A stretch of DNA of 38,733 bases from Georgenia satyanarayanai (GTDB lineage: Bacteria; Actinomycetota; Actinomycetes; Actinomycetales; Actinomycetaceae). This document shows positions 22,607 to 32,307 of this stretch, piece by piece. Location: NCBI RefSeq assembly GCF_009193135.1, contig NZ_VUKC01000023.1, positions 1 to 38,733 on the forward strand. The letters are read 5' to 3'. The translations under genes and the position numbers were made by a program. Positions within the stretch are counted from its first letter, which is position 1, and the number at the start of each line of letters is the position of its first letter. The notes below the pieces were generated by a model, which saw nothing but the letters and a program-made list of their open reading frames with translations, ran no database searches and had not been told where the DNA came from.

Positions 22607-23653
22607 ATGAGCCGACAGCGGGACACCGGCACGGACGACGAGCGCGTCCGCGTCCGCCCGACCAAGCGCGGCTCCCGGCCGCGGACCAAGCAGCGCCCGC
22701 AGCACGAGGACGCCGTCGAGGCCCGGGTCCTCGCCGTCGACCGCGGCCGCTACGCGCTCCTCACCGCGGACGGCGTCCGGCTCGTCGCGATGAAGGCGCG
22801 TGAGCTGGGCCGGGGCGCCCGCAACGCCGTCGTCGTCGGGGACCGCGTGGGCGTGGTCGGCGACACGAGCGGCACCCCCGACACCCTGGCCCGCATCGTG
22901 CGCGTCGAGGAGCGGGCGACCGCGCTGCGCCGCTCGGCGGAGGACAGCGAGGCCGCGGGTGTCGAGCGCGTCATCGTCGCCAACGCCGACCGCCTCCTCA
23001 TCGTCACGGCGCTCGCCGACCCGCCCCCTCGCCCGCGGATGGTCGACCGCTGCCTCGTCGCCGCCTACGACGCTGGCATGCAGCCGGTCCTCGTCCTCAC
23101 CAAGGCCGACCTCGCCGACCCCGCCGCCTTCCTCGCGCAGTACGCCGCCCTCGAGGTCCCCGCCGTCATCACCTCCGTCGTCGACGGGGAGGTCCAGGGG
23201 CTGGCCGCGGTGCAGGAGGTCGTCACCGGCCACGACTCCGTGCTCGTGGGCCACTCCGGCGTCGGCAAGTCCACGCTCATCAACGCGCTCGTGCCCGGGG
23301 CCGATCGGGCGACCGGAGTGGTCAACGAGGTGACCGGCCGCGGGCGCCACACCTCGAGCAGCGCGGTCGCGCTCGAGCTGCCCGGCGGGGGCTGGGCCAT
23401 CGACACCCCCGGCGTGCGCTCCTTCGGGCTCGCGCACGTGGGCCCGGACGACCTCCTGCGCGGCTTCCCGGACCTCGCCGCCGTCACCGCCGAGTGCCCC
23501 CGCGGCTGTGACCACGAGGCCGGTGCGCTCGAGTGCGAGCTCGACGCGTGGGTGGCGCGCGGGGACGCGGGCGCCGCCGGGGAGGCCCGGCTCGACTCCT
23601 TCCGCCGGCTCCTGTCGGCCCGCTCGACCAGCGCGACCGCCGAGGCGCCGTAG
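22607..23653 (+). CDS. rsgA: Small ribosomal subunit biogenesis GTPase RsgA
   Basis: RsgA checks late 30S subunit maturation using GTP. The 348-residue protein shows the family's circular permutation: G4 (TKADLADP) comes before G1 (VGHSGVGKSTLINAL, about residues 214-228) and G3 (DTPGVRSFGL). The N-terminal OB-fold follows a basic tail (RVRPTKRGSRPRTKQRPQ). The C-terminal zinc site is CPRGCDHEAGALEC, in which the first Cys, His and last Cys bind metal. The ATG at 22607 has GAGGAGGGGG just upstream and follows aroA closely, so the two are probably one transcript. Confidence 0.96.
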   Translation: MSRQRDTGTDDERVRVRPTKRGSRPRTKQRPQHEDAVEARVLAVDRGRYALLTADGVRLVAMKARELGRGARNAVVVGDRVGVVGDTSGTPDTLARIVRVEERATALRRSAEDSEAAGVERVIVANADRLLIVTALADPPPRPRMVDRCLVAAYDAGMQPVLVLTKADLADPAAFLAQYAALEVPAVITSVVDGEVQGLAAVQEVVTGHDSVLVGHSGVGKSTLINALVPGADRATGVVNEVTGRGRHTSSSAVALELPGGGWAIDTPGVRSFGLAHVGPDDLLRGFPDLAAVTAECPRGCDHEAGALECELDAWVARGDAGAAGEARLDSFRRLLSARSTSATAEAP

Positions 23654-23707
23654 CCTTCTCGGTGGGCCGACCTAGGCTGGCCCGAACCGACGGAGGGAGG
23701 CTGGGAG

Positions 23708-26700
23708 GTGCTGCACCTGCACCGGTCCGAGCGCGCCGACGCGCTCGTCGCGCCCCTCGCGGCGCTGCTCGCCGACGCCCCCGCGGACCCGTTCACCCCT
23801 GACGTCGTCGCCGTCCCCACCCGCGGGGTGGAGCGCTGGCTCGCCCAGCGGCTGTCCCACCACCTCGGCGCCGGCCCCGACGGTGAACCGGGGATCTGCG
23901 CGAACGTCGACTTCGGCTCCCCCGCCCGTCTCGTCACCGGTGTCCTCGCCGGCCTGCCCGGTGCCCCGGAGGAGGACCCGTGGGCGCCCGAGCTGCTCAC
24001 CTGGCCGCTCCTCGAGGTCATCGACGCAGCGGCCGCCGAGCCGTGGCTCGCGCCCCTGGGCCGCTACCTCGGCGCCGGCGCGGCCGAGGACCACCGCCAC
24101 GGACGCCGCCTCGGCGCGGCCCGTCACCTCGCGCGCCTCTACACCTCCTACGCCGCGCAGCGCCCGGACATGGTGCGTGCCTGGGCGCGGGGACACGACG
24201 ACGACGGCGCGGGCGGCCACGTGCCCGCGGACCTCGCCTGGCAGGTGGAGCTGTGGCGCCGGCTGCGCGCCCGCGTCGGTGAGCCCGGGCCGGCCGAGCG
24301 CCTGGAGGAGGCGCTGGCCGCCGTCGTCGACCGCCCCGGCGCCGTCGACCTGCCCCAGCGACTCAGCGTCTTCGGCCCCACCCGGCTGCCCGAGGACCAG
24401 CTGCGCGTGCTGCGCGCCCTCGCCGCCCACCGCGAGGTCCACGTGTGGCTGCCCCACCCCTCCCCCGCGCTGTGGGCGAGGGTCGCCGGCGCGGGCGAGC
24501 CCGCCTCCCGGCGGCGCCGCGAGCAGCGCGTCCGTGCCCACCACCCGCTGCTCGCCTCCACCGCCCGCGACGCCACCGAGCTGGAGACCCGCCTGCTCGG
24601 GGTCGGCGTCACCGACACCCACCACCCCGCAGCGCGCCCCGGCGGCACGCTCCTCGCCGCCCTCCAGGAGCGCCTCGCCACCGACTCCCCCGACGCGCCA
24701 CCGCACCGGGTCACCGCGGAGGACACCAGCGTCCAGGTGCACGCCTGCCACGGGCTGGCCCGGCAGGTGGAGGTGCTACGGGAGGTGCTCGCCGGGCTCT
24801 TCGCCGCCGACCCGAGCCTCGAGCCGCGCGACGTCATCGTCATGTGCCCCGACGTCGAGGCGGTCGCGCCGCTCGTCACCGCGAGCTTCGGGCTCGCCCC
24901 GGAGGGGGTCACCGACGTCCACCCCGGGCACACGATGCGGGTACGGCTCGCCGACCGCGCGCCCGGGCGCACCAACCCGGTCCTCGGGCTGCTCGCCACG
25001 CTCCTCGGGCTCGCCGACGGCCGGGTCACCGCCTCGGAGGTGCTCGACCTCGCGGCGACCGAGCCGGTGCGCCGCCGCTTCCAGCTCACCGACGACGACC
25101 TCGACCGCGTGCGCGAGTGGTCCGCCACCGCCGGCGTGCGGTGGGGCGAGGACGCCCGGCGGCGCGCCCGCTTCGAGCTGCCCGGCCTGCTCCAGGGCAC
25201 CTGGCACGTCGCCCTGGACCGGCTCCTCCTCGGGGTGGCCATGGCCGAGGAGGACCATCGCTACGTCGGCCACGCGCTACCGCTGGACGACGTCGACAGC
25301 ACCGACATCGACCTCGCCGGACGGCTGGCCGAGCTCGTCGACCGGCTCACCGGTCTCCTCGCCGAGCTCGACGGCACGCGCCCGCTCACCCACTGGATCG
25401 ACACCCTCGACCACGCCGTCACCCTCCTCGCGGACACCGCGCCCACCGACTCGTGGCAGGTGGTCTCCGCCCGGCGCGTGCTCTCCGAGGAACGCGCCCG
25501 GTCCACCGACGCCCCCCTGCGGCTCCCGGACGTGCGGGCCCTGCTCGCCGACCGGCTCGCCGGGCGGCCCACCCGCGCCGGCTTCCGCACCGGAGCCCTC
25601 ACCGTGTGCTCCCTCGAGCCCATGCGCGCCGTGCCCCACCGGGTCGTGTGCCTCCTCGGCGTCGACGACGGCGCCTTCCCCCGCGGGACCCGCCAGGACG
25701 GCGACGACCTCCTCCTGCGCGAGCCCTGCGTCGGAGAGCGCGACCGCCGCAGCGAGGACCGCCAGCTCTTCCTCGACGCCGTCACCGCCGCCCAGGACCA
25801 CCTCGTCCTCCTCTACTCCGGCGCGCACGAGCGCACCGGCGCCGCGCGGCCACCCGCGGTCCCCGTCGGGGAGCTCCTCGACGCCCTCGAGGCCGCCGCC
25901 ACGGCACCCTCCGGCACCGTCCGGGAGCACGTGCTGCGCCACCACCCGCTCCAGGTCGTCGACGAGCGCAACTTCACCCCCGGGGCCCTCGGCCGGCCGG
26001 GCGAGCCGTTCAGCTTCGACGCCGTCGCCCACCGCGCCGCCCTCGCCGGGCGCGGGGAGCGCGTCGCGCGGGTGCCCTTCCTCACCGAGCCGCTGCCGCC
26101 GCTCGAGCCGCCCGCCACGCTCGAGCTCGCCGACCTCGTCTCGATGCTCGAGCACCCGGTCAAGTACTTCCTGCGCCACCGCCTGGGCCTGTCGGTGGCC
26201 GGGGAGAACGCCGAGGTCACCGACCGCCTCCCGCTCACCCTCGCCCCCCTCGACGGGTGGGCCATCGGCGAACGCTTCCTCCAGGCGCGGCTGGCCGGAG
26301 TCCCCGACCAGCAGGTCATGAACGCCGAGTGGCGCCGCGGCGTCACCCCGCCCAGGGAGCTGGGCCGCACCGCCCTGCTCGACGTCGGCAGCCGGGTCGT
26401 GCCCATCGCGAGCGCCGCGGCGGCCGAGCGGGCGCAGCCCGCCGAGACGGTCGACGTCGTCGTGCCCCTCCCCTCCGGCACCACGCTCACCGGCACGGTC
26501 CCCGGCGTCCACGGCGGCACCGTCCTGCGTGCCACGTACTCCCGCCTGGCGCCCAAGCACCGCCTGCGCGCGTGGGTGCAGCTGCTCGCTCTCGTCGCCG
26601 CCCACCCCGAGCGGCCCTGGCGCACCGCCACGGTCGCCCGGCCGGACCACCGCCGGCCGGGTGCCTACGTCGCGCGGCTGCACCCACCCGCCCCGCAGGA

Positions 26701-27049
26701 GGCGGTCACGCTCCTCGACCAGCTCGTCCACCTCCACGCCCTGGCCCTGCGCGAGCCGCTGCCCGTCCCGGTGCCCGTCGCCTGCACCTACGCCACCTCC
26801 CGCGCCGGCGGGGACTCCGCGGACATGGCCCTGGTCAACGCCCGGCGGGCCTGGGACGGTGACGAGTTCCTGCGCGCGGACGAGCACCACGTCATCTGCT
26901 GGGGCACCGGCGCGCGCCTCGAGGACATCCTCGGCACCCCGACCGAGACCGAGCGCGCCTGGTACCCGCAGGACCCGAGCCGCCTCGGCGTGCTCGCCCG
27001 CCGGGTCTGGGAGCCGCTCCTCGCCCACGAGCAGCTGGACAAGCCGTGA
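23708..27049 (+). CDS. recC: Exodeoxyribonuclease V subunit gamma (RecC)
   Basis: RecC holds the RecBCD complex together and reads Chi. The 1113-residue protein begins at GTG 23708 with LHLHRSERADALVAPLAALL and FTPDVVAVPTRGVERWLAQRL, the classic RecC N-terminus, and AQRLSHHLGAG. It lacks a working Walker A motif, as expected for this degenerate helicase. Other landmarks: VFGPTRLPEDQLRVLRALAA, VQVHACHGLARQVEVLREVL, RAVPHRVVCLLGVDDGAFPR and LEHPVKYFLRHRLGL. A GGAGGGAGG site precedes it, and TAGGCT at 23673-23678 is a possible -10 box. It is the first of three overlapping genes. Confidence 0.95.
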   Translation: MLHLHRSERADALVAPLAALLADAPADPFTPDVVAVPTRGVERWLAQRLSHHLGAGPDGEPGICANVDFGSPARLVTGVLAGLPGAPEEDPWAPELLTWPLLEVIDAAAAEPWLAPLGRYLGAGAAEDHRHGRRLGAARHLARLYTSYAAQRPDMVRAWARGHDDDGAGGHVPADLAWQVELWRRLRARVGEPGPAERLEEALAAVVDRPGAVDLPQRLSVFGPTRLPEDQLRVLRALAAHREVHVWLPHPSPALWARVAGAGEPASRRRREQRVRAHHPLLASTARDATELETRLLGVGVTDTHHPAARPGGTLLAALQERLATDSPDAPPHRVTAEDTSVQVHACHGLARQVEVLREVLAGLFAADPSLEPRDVIVMCPDVEAVAPLVTASFGLAPEGVTDVHPGHTMRVRLADRAPGRTNPVLGLLATLLGLADGRVTASEVLDLAATEPVRRRFQLTDDDLDRVREWSATAGVRWGEDARRRARFELPGLLQGTWHVALDRLLLGVAMAEEDHRYVGHALPLDDVDSTDIDLAGRLAELVDRLTGLLAELDGTRPLTHWIDTLDHAVTLLADTAPTDSWQVVSARRVLSEERARSTDAPLRLPDVRALLADRLAGRPTRAGFRTGALTVCSLEPMRAVPHRVVCLLGVDDGAFPRGTRQDGDDLLLREPCVGERDRRSEDRQLFLDAVTAAQDHLVLLYSGAHERTGAARPPAVPVGELLDALEAAATAPSGTVREHVLRHHPLQVVDERNFTPGALGRPGEPFSFDAVAHRAALAGRGERVARVPFLTEPLPPLEPPATLELADLVSMLEHPVKYFLRHRLGLSVAGENAEVTDRLPLTLAPLDGWAIGERFLQARLAGVPDQQVMNAEWRRGVTPPRELGRTALLDVGSRVVPIASAAAAERAQPAETVDVVVPLPSGTTLTGTVPGVHGGTVLRATYSRLAPKHRLRAWVQLLALVAAHPERPWRTATVARPDHRRPGAYVARLHPPAPQEAVTLLDQLVHLHALALREPLPVPVPVACTYATSRAGGDSADMALVNARRAWDGDEFLRADEHHVICWGTGARLEDILGTPTETERAWYPQDPSRLGVLARRVWEPLLAHEQLDKP

Positions 27050-30000
27050 CCACCACCGAGCTGGGGACCGACCTGCCCGTCTTCGACGTGTGCGGCCCGC
27101 TGCCCGCCGGCACCACCGTCCTGGAGGCCAGCGCCGGTACCGGCAAGACCTTCACCATCGCCGCCCTCGCCACCCGCTACGTCGCCGAGCAGGGCGTCGA
27201 GCTGGCCGACCTCCTCCTCGTCACCTTCGGCCGCGCGGCCACCTCCGAGCTGCGGGACCGTGTCCGTGCCCGGCTGCTCGCCACCGAGCGGGCGCTGCGG
27301 GACCCGGAGGCCGCCCGCGCGAGCCGGGACGAGGTCGTGGCGCACCTCGCCGCCGCCGACGACGCCGAGGTCGCCGCCCGGCGTCTGCGGCTCACCCGCG
27401 CCCTGTCCCAGCTCGACGCCGCGACCATCACGACGACGCACGGCTTCTGCCAGCAGATGCTTACCTCGCTCGGGGTGGCCGCCGACGTCGACCCCGACCA
27501 CACCTTCGTCCCCGACGTCGCGGACCTGCGCGAGGAGGTCCTCGACGACGTCTACCTGCGCCACTACGCCGGCTCCCGCGCGCCCGCGCTCACCCCGGAC
27601 GAGGCGCGGACGATCGGCAAGGAGGCGGTGAGCGACCACCAGGCCGCCCTGCGCCCCACCGACGCGCCACCCGACTCCCTGCCCGGGCACCGCCACGCCC
27701 TCGCGCAGGCGGTGCGCGCGGAGGTCCACCACCGCAAGCGCGACCGCCGCCTGCTCGACTACGACGACCTCCTCACCCTCCTGCGGGACGCCCTCACCCA
27801 CCCGGTCCACGGTCCGGCCGCGGCGGCGCGGGTCCGCGAGCGCTACGCCGTCGTCCTCGTCGACGAGTTCCAGGACACCGACCCCGTCCAGTGGGAGGTC
27901 CTGCGCACCGCTTTCCACGGGCACCGCACCCTCGTCCTCATCGGTGACCCGAAGCAGGCGATCTACGCCTTCCGCGGCGGCGACGTCGTCACCTACCTCC
28001 ACGCCCGCGGTCTCGCGACGAGCACGGCCACCCTCGGGCGCAACTGGCGCAGCGACGCCGCACTGCTCACCGGGCTCGAGGCGCTCCTCGGCGGCGCCGC
28101 GCTCGGTGACGAGGCGATCGTCGTGCGTCCCGTCGCCGCGGCGCACACCGGGGAGCGGCGGCTGCGGGGCGGGGCGCCGGTGCGGCTGCGGCAGGTCACC
28201 CGGGAGCCCTTCCGGCTGGCCGGGACGAAGAACCCGCGGGTGGGTGACGTGCGCCGGCTCGTGGCCGACGACGTCGCCGCGGACGTCGTCGCCCAGCTCA
28301 CCGGCACCCGGCTGCGGGAGGGTGAGGCCTGGCGCGAGCTGCACCCCGGCGACGTCGCGGTCCTCGCCCGCCGCAACGCCGACGCCGACGCCGTGCGGGA
28401 CGCGCTCGCCGCCGCCGGTGTGCCCGCCGTCGTCTCCGGGCTCTTCAGCGTCTTCGCCACCGACGCCGCCCGGCACTGGCTCACCCTCCTCACCGCGCTC
28501 GAGCAGCCCGCGCACGGGGGCCGCGCCGCGGCACTGGCCCTCACCCCCTTCCTCGGCTGGGACGCCACCCGCCTCGGCACGGCGGGGGACGCCGCTCGCG
28601 AGGAGCTGTCCGACACCGTCCGCGGCTGGAGCCGGCTCCTCACGGAACGGGGGGTCGCGGCGCTCGTCGAGGCCGTCACCACCGCGGGCGTCGCCGAGCG
28701 GCTCATGGCCACCGCCGACGGCGAGCGTGTCCTCACCGACGTCCGCCACGTCGGGGAGGCCCTGCACCTGGCCGCGGTCGAGGAGGACCTCGGGGTCGCG
28801 GCCCTGACGGACTGGCTGCGCACCCGGATCGCCGAGGCGGACCGCGACTACGCCGAGGAGCGCAGCCGCCGCCTGGAGACCGACGCCGACGCCGTCCAGG
28901 TCGTCACCGTCCACTCCTCCAAGGGCCTGGAGTTCCCGGTCGTCTACGTGCCCTTCGGCTGGGACCGCTACGAGTCGCGCACCCCGCCGGTCCTCCGCTA
29001 CCACGACGACGCCGGCGCCCGGCTGCTCCACGTCGGCGGCCCGGAGGACCCCGGCTACGACGCCGCCCGCGACCGGCACCTCGCCGAGGAGCGCGGCGAG
29101 GACCTGCGCCTGCTCTACGTCGCCCTCACGCGGGCGGCGGCGCAGGTCGTCGTCCACTGGGCGCCGTCGTCCAACTCCCCCGCCGGCCCGCTCACCCGCC
29201 TCCTCCTGGGCGGGCACGCACCGGGCGAGGAGCCGCCGCCGCGCGCGCCCGTGCGGGGCGACGACGCCGTCACCGCGGCGCTGTCCGCCGTCGTCGCCCG
29301 CTCCGGGGGCACGGTGGCCCTCGAGCGCGCCACCACCCGCCCCCAGCCGGTCACCTGGCAGCCACCCGTGCCGCAGCGGCCGGACCTGTCCGTCGCCCGG
29401 CTGGGCCGCGGCCTCGACCACACATGGCGGCGCACCTCCTACACCGGTCTCACCGCCGCGGCGCACCACGAGCCGGTGGGCAGCGAGCCGGAGGCCACGG
29501 GCGTGGAGGACGAGACGGACCTCGTCGTCACGCGCCTCACCGGCGCCGACCCCGCCCGCGCGCTGCCCTCGCCCATGGCGGACCTGCCCGGCGGGACCGG
29601 GTTCGGCACCGTCGTCCACGAGGTCCTCGAGCAGGTCGACACCGCCGCGCCGGACCTGGCGGCCGAGCTGCGCGAGCGCTGCCGGGAGGGGGGCACGGCG
29701 CGGGTGCCGGGGCTCGACCCGGAGGCGCTCGCCGCCGCGCTGGGGAAGGTGGTCGCCACCCCGCTCGGCCCGCTCGCCGGGGGCGCCACCCTGGCCGGCT
29801 TCGCGCCGGCGGACCGGCTCGCCGAGATGGAGTTCGAGCTGCCGCTCGCGGGCGGGGACTCCCCCGCCGCGAGCGCCGCCACGCTCGTCGACCTCGCCCG
29901 CCTCCTGCGCCGCCACCTGCCCGCCGACGACGTCTTCGCGCCCTACGCCGACCAGCTCGCCGCCCTCGGCCCCGAGCGCCTGCACGGCTACCTGACCGGC

Positions 30001-30387
30001 AGCATCGACGCCGTCCTGCGGCACGGGTCCGGGGACGCGACGCGCTATCTCGTCGTCGACTACAAGACGAACCGGCTCGCGCCGCCCGAGGAACCGCTCA
30101 CCCTGTGGCACTACCGCCCCGAGGCCGTCGCCGAGGCGATGATGCGCTCGCACTACCCGCTGCAGCTGCTGCTCTACCTCGCCGCCCTGCACCGCTACCT
30201 GCGCTGGCGCCACCGCGGCTACGACCCCGAGCGGCACCTCGGCGGGGGGCTCTACCTCTTCGTGCGGGGGATGGCCGGTCCCGGCACGCCCGCCGCGGAC
30301 GGCACGCCCCACGGGGTCATGGCCTGGCGGCCACCCGCCGCGCTCGTCGTCGCGCTGTCCGCGCTCCTCGAGGGGAGGACCCCATGA
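27046..30387 (+). CDS. recB: Exodeoxyribonuclease V subunit beta (RecB helicase-nuclease)
   Basis: RecB is the 3'-5' helicase and the only nuclease of RecBCD. This 1113-residue protein starts with GTG overlapping the recC stop by 4 bases. Helicase motifs are complete: EASAGTGKTFTIAALATRYV (about residues 26-45), THGFCQQ, LVDEFQDTDPVQWEVL (motif II), GDPKQAIYAFRGGD, TVHSSKGLEFPVVYVPF and LLYVALTRAA. The C-terminal nuclease has GTVVHEVLEQ (about 858), GSIDAVL (about 985) and VVDYKTN (about 1003), the His-Asp-DxK set of active RecB nucleases. By these motifs the enzyme is fully active. Its length, slightly below 1180, is normal for actinobacteria. Confidence 0.96.
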   Translation: MTTTELGTDLPVFDVCGPLPAGTTVLEASAGTGKTFTIAALATRYVAEQGVELADLLLVTFGRAATSELRDRVRARLLATERALRDPEAARASRDEVVAHLAAADDAEVAARRLRLTRALSQLDAATITTTHGFCQQMLTSLGVAADVDPDHTFVPDVADLREEVLDDVYLRHYAGSRAPALTPDEARTIGKEAVSDHQAALRPTDAPPDSLPGHRHALAQAVRAEVHHRKRDRRLLDYDDLLTLLRDALTHPVHGPAAAARVRERYAVVLVDEFQDTDPVQWEVLRTAFHGHRTLVLIGDPKQAIYAFRGGDVVTYLHARGLATSTATLGRNWRSDAALLTGLEALLGGAALGDEAIVVRPVAAAHTGERRLRGGAPVRLRQVTREPFRLAGTKNPRVGDVRRLVADDVAADVVAQLTGTRLREGEAWRELHPGDVAVLARRNADADAVRDALAAAGVPAVVSGLFSVFATDAARHWLTLLTALEQPAHGGRAAALALTPFLGWDATRLGTAGDAAREELSDTVRGWSRLLTERGVAALVEAVTTAGVAERLMATADGERVLTDVRHVGEALHLAAVEEDLGVAALTDWLRTRIAEADRDYAEERSRRLETDADAVQVVTVHSSKGLEFPVVYVPFGWDRYESRTPPVLRYHDDAGARLLHVGGPEDPGYDAARDRHLAEERGEDLRLLYVALTRAAAQVVVHWAPSSNSPAGPLTRLLLGGHAPGEEPPPRAPVRGDDAVTAALSAVVARSGGTVALERATTRPQPVTWQPPVPQRPDLSVARLGRGLDHTWRRTSYTGLTAAAHHEPVGSEPEATGVEDETDLVVTRLTGADPARALPSPMADLPGGTGFGTVVHEVLEQVDTAAPDLAAELRERCREGGTARVPGLDPEALAAALGKVVATPLGPLAGGATLAGFAPADRLAEMEFELPLAGGDSPAASAATLVDLARLLRRHLPADDVFAPYADQLAALGPERLHGYLTGSIDAVLRHGSGDATRYLVVDYKTNRLAPPEEPLTLWHYRPEAVAEAMMRSHYPLQLLLYLAALHRYLRWRHRGYDPERHLGGGLYLFVRGMAGPGTPAADGTPHGVMAWRPPAALVVALSALLEGRTP

Positions 30388-32204
30388 CCGCCCTCGACGC
30401 CGGTGACGCCCGGCTCGCCGTCCACGCCCCACCCCTGCTCGCCCGTTTCAACGCCGCCGGTGTCGTCGCCGCCGCCGACGTCCAGGTGGCGCGCCGGCTG
30501 GGCTCGCTCGCCGGTGAGCGGGACGAGGACGTGCTCCTCGCCGTCGCGCTCGCCACACGCGCGGTGCGCTCGGGGTCGGTGTGCCTCCACCTCACGGACG
30601 CCGAGTCCTTCGCCGCCGACGCCGAGACCCCGGTCGAGGACCTCCCGTGGCCCGACCCCGCACGGTGGGAGGCTGCGATCGAGCGCAGCCCGCTCGTCGC
30701 CGTCGGGGTCGAAGGGCCCGCCGACCGGCCGGTGCGCTGGGTGGCCGGGCGCCTCTACCTCGACCGCTACTGGCGCGACGAGACGGTCGTGCGCCGCCAG
30801 GCCGACGCGCGCCTCGCCTCGCCCGCCACCGCCGTCGACGACGCCCGGCTCACCGCCGCCCTCGACCGGCTCTTCCCGGCCGCCGGGGACGCGCTGCAGC
30901 GGCAGGCCGCCGCCACCGCCGTCGCCGGCCGCCTCACGGTGCTGACCGGTGGGCCGGGCACCGGCAAGACGACGACGGTCGCCCGCCTCATCGCCGTCCT
31001 CCAGGACGTCGCTGGCCCGCTGCGCATCGCGCTGGCCGCCCCCACCGGCAAGGCCGCGGCCCGGCTGCAGGAGGCGGTCCACGAGGTCGTCGACGAGCTC
31101 GGCGCGGAGGACCGCGAGCGGGTGGGGACGCTCAGCGCCTCCACCCTCCACCGGCTGCTCGGCTGGCTGCCGGGCAGCTCCACCCGCTTCCGGCACGGCC
31201 CGGGCCGTCACCTGCCCCACGACGTCGTCGTCGTCGACGAGACCTCGATGGTGTCCCTGCCGCTCATGGCGCGGCTGCTCGAGGCGCTGCGGCCCGACGC
31301 GCGCCTCGTGCTCGTCGGTGACCCCGACCAGCTCGCCTCCGTCGAGGCCGGGGCGGTCCTCGGCGACCTCGTGGCCCGCACGCCCGGGGCGACCGGGGCG
31401 GGCGGTGCGGGCGGGGCGGGCGGTGTCGTCCGCCTCCTCACCGTCCACCGGCAGGAGGAGGGCAGCGCCATCCTCCCCCTCGCCGCCGCGATCCGGGCCG
31501 GTGACGCCGAGGAGGCTCTGGCGCTGCTGCGCGCCGGGCACCCCTCGGTCGAGCTCGTCGAGCTCGCCGACGACGCTGAGCCGGCCGCGGAGGCGCTCGC
31601 CCCGCTGCGGACGGACGCCGCAGCCGCAGGCCGCAGGCTCGTCCTCGCCGCCCGGGAGGGTGACGCGGCCGCTGCGCTGCGCGCGCTCGGCGCGCACCGG
31701 CTGCTCGTCGCCCACCGGCGTGGACCCGCGGGCGTGGCGCACTGGTCGGCGCTGGTCGAGCAGTGGGTGAGCGAGGCCGTCGGCTCCCACCCGGAGCCGC
31801 ACGATCCCCGCAGCCCCTGGTACCCGGGCCGGCCCATCCTCGTCACGGCCAACGACCGCGAGACGGGCCTGTACAACGGGGACACCGGCGTCGTCGTCGC
31901 CGACGGCGAGGGGCTCGTCGCCGCCCTCGGCGACCCCGGCTCACCGCTGCGCGTGCGCCCCCACCGGCTGCCCGCCGTCGAGACCGTCCACGCCATGACG
32001 GTCCACCGCGGCCAGGGCAGCCAGTTCGCCCGCGTCTCCCTCGTGCTCCCGCCGGCCACCTCCCCGCTCCTCACCCGGGAGCTGCTCTACACCGCGGTCA
32101 CCCGCGCCCGGGAGCACGTGCGTGTCGTGGGCACGGCCGCCGCGGTCCGCCGAGCCGTCCAGACTCCCGTCCGCCGCGCCAGCGGCCTCCGCGCTCCCGT
32201 GTAG
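30384..32204 (+). CDS. recD: Exodeoxyribonuclease V subunit alpha (RecD helicase)
   Basis: RecD is the 5'-3' helicase of the complex. The 606-residue protein starts with ATG overlapping the recB stop by 4 bases. Landmarks: LTGGPGTGKTTTVARLIAVL (Walker A, about residues 187-206), APTGKAAARLQEAV, STLHRLLGW, VVVDETSMVSLPLMARLLEA (motif II), LVGDPDQLASVEAGAVLGDL, LTVHRQEEGS, and the late AMTVHRGQGSQFARV with LYTAVTRAREHV. A Gly/Ala run (about residues 337-347), encoded by three 9-base repeats, is inserted after motif III and is probably a flexible loop. It ends the recCBD operon. Confidence 0.96.
   Translation: MTALDAGDARLAVHAPPLLARFNAAGVVAAADVQVARRLGSLAGERDEDVLLAVALATRAVRSGSVCLHLTDAESFAADAETPVEDLPWPDPARWEAAIERSPLVAVGVEGPADRPVRWVAGRLYLDRYWRDETVVRRQADARLASPATAVDDARLTAALDRLFPAAGDALQRQAAATAVAGRLTVLTGGPGTGKTTTVARLIAVLQDVAGPLRIALAAPTGKAAARLQEAVHEVVDELGAEDRERVGTLSASTLHRLLGWLPGSSTRFRHGPGRHLPHDVVVVDETSMVSLPLMARLLEALRPDARLVLVGDPDQLASVEAGAVLGDLVARTPGATGAGGAGGAGGVVRLLTVHRQEEGSAILPLAAAIRAGDAEEALALLRAGHPSVELVELADDAEPAAEALAPLRTDAAAAGRRLVLAAREGDAAAALRALGAHRLLVAHRRGPAGVAHWSALVEQWVSEAVGSHPEPHDPRSPWYPGRPILVTANDRETGLYNGDTGVVVADGEGLVAALGDPGSPLRVRPHRLPAVETVHAMTVHRGQGSQFARVSLVLPPATSPLLTRELLYTAVTRAREHVRVVGTAAAVRRAVQTPVRRASGLRAPV
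31398..31424 (+). repeat. Three tandem 9-base repeats inside recD
   Basis: GCGGGCGGT, GCGGGCGGG, GCGGGCGGT in tandem encode a repeating Ala-Gly-Gly stretch. In-frame repeats of this kind can vary in copy number by slippage without breaking the gene. Confidence 0.8.
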
Positions 32205-32213
32205 CCCCGTCGA

Positions 32214-32230
32214 CGGCGCGCTCCGCGCCG
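32214..32230 (+). terminator. Hairpin after the recCBD operon
   Basis: A 7-base GC-only stem CGGCGCG / CGCGCCG with a 3-base loop starts 10 bases after the recD stop. It is a plausible but short terminator. Confidence 0.4.
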
Positions 32231-32295
32231 ACAGCCGGCCCCTCCCAGGTGCCCGGGCGCCCGGCGCGCGTCCCCGTGCCACGCGGCGACGCCGC

Positions 32296-32301
32296 TAGCG
32301 T
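32296..32301 (+). promoter_or_regulatory. Leaderless-type -10 box of hisN
   Basis: TAGCGT, then six bases, then the ATG at 32308. No Shine-Dalgarno site is seen, so the mRNA probably starts at the ATG. Confidence 0.55.
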
Positions 32302-32307
32302 GGCCGC

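Noticed and set aside
23660-23690. GGGCC/GGCCC hairpin upstream of recC as a terminator of rsgA
   Set aside because: The stem is only 5 bases with a 10-base loop, too weak to call.
26788-30432. A leftward open frame of over 1200 codons across recB
   Set aside because: It is the antisense shadow of recB in very GC-rich DNA. The sense strand has complete RecB motifs and the antisense product has only Gly/Arg/Val-rich low complexity.
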